Shown piece by piece: positions 61,755-64,000 of a stretch of 64,000 bases of DNA. Source of the DNA: an uncultured Oligoflexales bacterium (GTDB lineage Bacteria; Bdellovibrionota_B; Oligoflexia; Oligoflexales; JAPPIL01); contig OY282434.1 of assembly GCA_958296095.1 (NCBI GenBank), positions 2,572,001-2,636,000 on the forward strand, in the 5' to 3' direction. Positions within the stretch are counted from its first letter, which is position 1. Each line of letters opens with the position of its first letter. Below the pieces are notes generated by a model. The model was not told the origin of the DNA. It ran no database searches and worked only from the letters and a program-made list of their open reading frames with translations. A program made the position numbers and the translations under genes.

Positions 61755-62859
61755 ATGAAAAACACTTGGGGGGGGGCAGATTGCCCTAGTCTTTTTGCTA
61801 ATCGCATGCAAACCGCTCGTGCGTCAAGAACAGTACTTTGAGCCACGTATCGCAACCAAAGATGCTGGCCAGGCCGTGGCTAGACAGGTTGTGCTGTTAA
61901 CTAGTGAGCCTGACAACGAGATAGAGAAGCGCCTTAAAAACGATCCCCAGTTGGAGGAGAAGCTTCATCAGATACTGGTAACCAGGGGAAAGAAGAATAA
62001 GATCGTCGATACATTGCGTGGTTTTTTCACCTGGTCACAAAAACTATTGTATTGGAATCGCACCGTCGGTTCTGGCGAATTACATGAGGATGCAGAAATT
62101 GCAACGAAGTTGGCTCTCGTTGATGGTGACAGTGCGAGCACGCATATTTCTATCAACGAATACAATCCCAAAATCATTTGGCAACGCACCTTTCAAAACG
62201 ACAAGACTTCTATTTTGACTAAGCTCACTTTCGGGACGATTTACGCCTTGGTCTACACGGTGATACCAGGGAGACTCTTGTATGGGTTTGGAGATCAATA
62301 CAATCCTTTTGCTGATACAGTAATTCTCTATTCAGACAACTTGGACCTGGCCTTGCACGAAGCTGGACACGCGGTAGACTTTTCTGAAAAACAGAAAAAA
62401 CATCTCGGGCCGGGCCTGTATACACTGGCAAGAGTTTTTTTCCCTATAATGCTTTACCAAGAGGCTGTGGCAACTGGTAAGGCGTTTAAATTTACCGCAG
62501 AACATGGAGCCAGTGAGGATCTCAAGAGCTCGTATGCACTTCTGTTTCCCGCTTTTGGCACGTATTTAGCGGCATCGATCTTCACGGCCAACGGCATGGT
62601 AAGCAAAATAAAAACCCTAAGAGGAAAGGAGACAACACGTATGACAAAATGGCTAGACAGGAAAGCTGAAGCTATGGCTAACTGGAAAGGATTCAAAGGC
62701 GCTGCGGGGAGTTTAGGTGCCGAGAGGCTGGGGACAAAAGCAATGAAGTTTGCTATAATTATTCCTGTAGTGCTTGGCGCACATATTGTTGGTCGTGCAA
62801 TGGGGGCATTCGTCAAAACACCACATGAGACCCCGATCAATCCTAAATTTGATAATTGA
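61755..62859 (+). pseudogene. HExxH-motif lipoprotein with poly-G frameshift (phase-variable or broken)
   Basis: ATG 61755 has a strong GGAGG box (61745-61749). As written, the nine-G run at 61768-61776 puts this start out of frame with the rest. Removing one G gives a perfect lipoprotein signal (MKNTWGGQIALVFLLIACK) running straight into a 350-residue frame. The body includes ALHEAGHAVDF, an HExxH zinc-protease-like motif near residue 200, three hydrophobic stretches after it, and a basic C-terminus. Translation from ATG 61795 is possible but has no ribosome binding site and no full leader. Either a slippage switch now off, a true pseudogene, or a sequencing error in the run. Confidence 0.8.
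61768..61776 (+). repeat. Nine-G homopolymer in a lipoprotein leader
   Basis: Nine consecutive G in codons 5-8 of the gene starting at 61755; eight G would be in frame. Runs of this length slip readily during replication. Confidence 0.95.
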
Positions 62860-62865
62860 TAGTGG

Positions 62866-62897
62866 GCTGAGCAGGAGGTGTTTGTCTCCTGTTCAGC
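62866..62897. terminator. Stem-loop between convergent genes
   Basis: A 12-base stem (62866-62877 with 62886-62897, one G-T pair) and an 8-base loop lie between the stop codons at 62859 and 62904. It can serve both strands; no strong T-run follows, so the mechanism is unsure. Confidence 0.6.
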
Positions 62898-62903
62898 TGC
62901 AAA

Positions 62904-64000
62904 CTAGCCCAGCTCTCGCCAACGCCTGAGCAGTACCTCCGCAGGCAAAAACAACAATAACAATAAGTACCAGGGTTCATTTAAAATCCAAAAATAATCT
63001 TGTTCGGTTTTTTCTTGCTGGTGGGGGGCGAATGCAGCCTGGGCAAAATGACGGCTCATGAACATGCTTAGCTTGCTGCTGAATTTTTCATGATCAACAA
63101 TAAAAGGCACGCGCAATAATTTTGCTAAATCCTCTGCATGGGTAGGTGCACGTCCGACCTCCTCGTCTTTATACAACCTAGGTAGCAACGCCACGCTCTC
63201 AGCTTGTAACGCGCCAAAGGCTTTATCAACTCCAGCAATCTTTACCCGACACTTTTGCTTGTCCCCTACAGCTGTCCGACCAGAAAGGGTCTTGTGTTGC
63301 GGGCCGACTGTTGCAACGTTAACTTGTGACCAGTCTTGCCTCTGACCACACAGCTGTAACTGCCACTGCTCCGAGAGCGCAAAATACTTCGTCGCCGCCC
63401 CCTGCAACTCTAAACGCCACACGACATCAAGGTTGCGATTGTGGCTCAAGACGAAATTGCTGATATGCAATGGACGTTGCAAATCTCGTTGCAATAACCA
63501 GGTCATTGCTAATTGCAAAAAACGGTGATAAGAATAACGCGCTGCACCCGCCATCGCTAAACGCCAAAAAGTGTCGCTAAACAACCAAATCGCGCGCCCT
63601 TTGCCTGGATAAGAAGCGACCAACAACGGCAATTCCACCCCCTGCTTGTCAACCGCATTGATTAACGGGGTATAACCTGTGTCACTCAACACGAGACGAT
63701 TGAGACCGCGTGCCCCTGCAAAAGCCAGGAGCTCTTCTTGCATCTCAAGCCAATCATCATAAATACTCGCCAACGCCCGTTGCTCAGCAGTTGGCTGGGC
63801 AAAACGCAACTTAAAGTCAAGGTCTGACTGCCAATTGCTGTGCTGGCGCTGCAAAGTGGCACTGCGCTTGTCAACTTGCAAAATTTTGGTTAACGGTGAG
63901 GTAATAATATCCTCGTAAAGCAAAGCACGCGGGCCGCCGATGTACAACAATGCTCCACCGCGCAGAACAAAATCAACTAAGTTTTGCTGATGTTGTGGTT
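62904..64000 (-). CDS. Membrane protein with glutamine-amidotransferase-like domain (partial)
   Basis: The C-terminal 365 residues; the frame is open to the window edge (upstream of MLYIGG it reads VDFVLRGGAL), so the 5' end is missing. LRGGALLYIGGPRALLYED is typical of the class I GATase-like domain in predicted membrane proteins linked to aerotolerance/VWA gene clusters; no catalytic Cys is seen in this part. Residues further on alternate strands (ISNFVLSHNRNLDVVWRLEL), and the C-terminus is one membrane helix (WYLLLLLFLPAEVLLRRW) with a basic end. Probably periplasmic and anchored. Its exact family is uncertain. Confidence 0.65.
   Translation of the reverse strand, partial: PQHQQNLVDFVLRGGALLYIGGPRALLYEDIITSPLTKILQVDKRSATLQRQHSNWQSDLDFKLRFAQPTAEQRALASIYDDWLEMQEELLAFAGARGLNRLVLSDTGYTPLINAVDKQGVELPLLVASYPGKGRAIWLFSDTFWRLAMAGAARYSYHRFLQLAMTWLLQRDLQRPLHISNFVLSHNRNLDVVWRLELQGAATKYFALSEQWQLQLCGQRQDWSQVNVATVGPQHKTLSGRTAVGDKQKCRVKIAGVDKAFGALQAESVALLPRLYKDEEVGRAPTHAEDLAKLLRVPFIVDHEKFSSKLSMFMSRHFAQAAFAPHQQEKTEQDYFWILNEPWYLLLLLFLPAEVLLRRWRELG

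Overview
The window comes from a Gram-negative, respiring bacterium. It encodes many signal-peptide and lipobox proteins, an ExbD/TolR protein, a NagZ-type peptidoglycan hexosaminidase, a probable outer-membrane barrel and a complete alternative complex III operon (actABCDEF). No rRNA or tRNA gene is visible and I cannot place the organism precisely. The mix of alternative complex III, cytochrome c lipoproteins, stand-alone PurQ and pilin-like operons fits a deltaproteobacterial or Bdellovibrionota-like lineage better than an enteric one, but that is inference.

Layout. 1-1640: a modular palindromic repeat family around a C-terminal fragment of an Rpn-family (PD-(D/E)XK) recombinase gene. 1652-8035: tpiA, a canonical type IV pilin-like gene, three reverse-strand prepilin-like genes whose proteins end in short collagen-like Gly-X-Y tails with terminal cysteines, then purQ. 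8155-14234: three consecutive surface proteins that combine a PKD-like domain with BspA/DUF285 repeats. 14235-17010: repeats again, around an rpn gene split in two. 17021-25423: a heterodimeric ABC exporter, exbD, a large exported protein of unknown function, a DUF971-mrp pair and a lipoprotein. 25500-26260: repeats. 26378-31326: an M16 protease and envelope proteins.

31523-35280: a two-gene cassette (small membrane protein and XRE-ImmA regulator/protease) bracketed by repeat blocks. 35279-43503: exported proteins, a TIR-domain gene sitting inside a duplicated gene junction, nagZ, and a zinc carboxypeptidase-like deacylase. 43634-46572: an extreme basic-repeat/acidic-tail protein with an AT-hook, a phosphofructokinase with altered active-site signatures, and a small membrane protein. 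46684-53883: alternative complex III, the quinol-oxidising module of respiration, without an adjacent terminal oxidase. 53988-58703: a left-handed beta-helix protein and two tandem cytochrome-like lipoproteins sharing an identical N-terminal third. 58950-64000: pseudogene debris, repeats around an intact rpn gene, a zinc-motif lipoprotein put out of frame by a nine-G tract, and a membrane glutamine-amidotransferase-like protein cut by the window edge.

The most unusual elements are: (i) the repeat family, about 6.5 kb in eleven blocks (a tenth of the window), which can fold into hairpins with compensatory base changes, runs into reading frames and brackets every rpn locus; (ii) the collagen-tailed prepilin operon; (iii) the TIR gene embedded in a duplicated junction; (iv) the poly-G lipoprotein; and (v) the polyampholyte DNA-binding-like protein.
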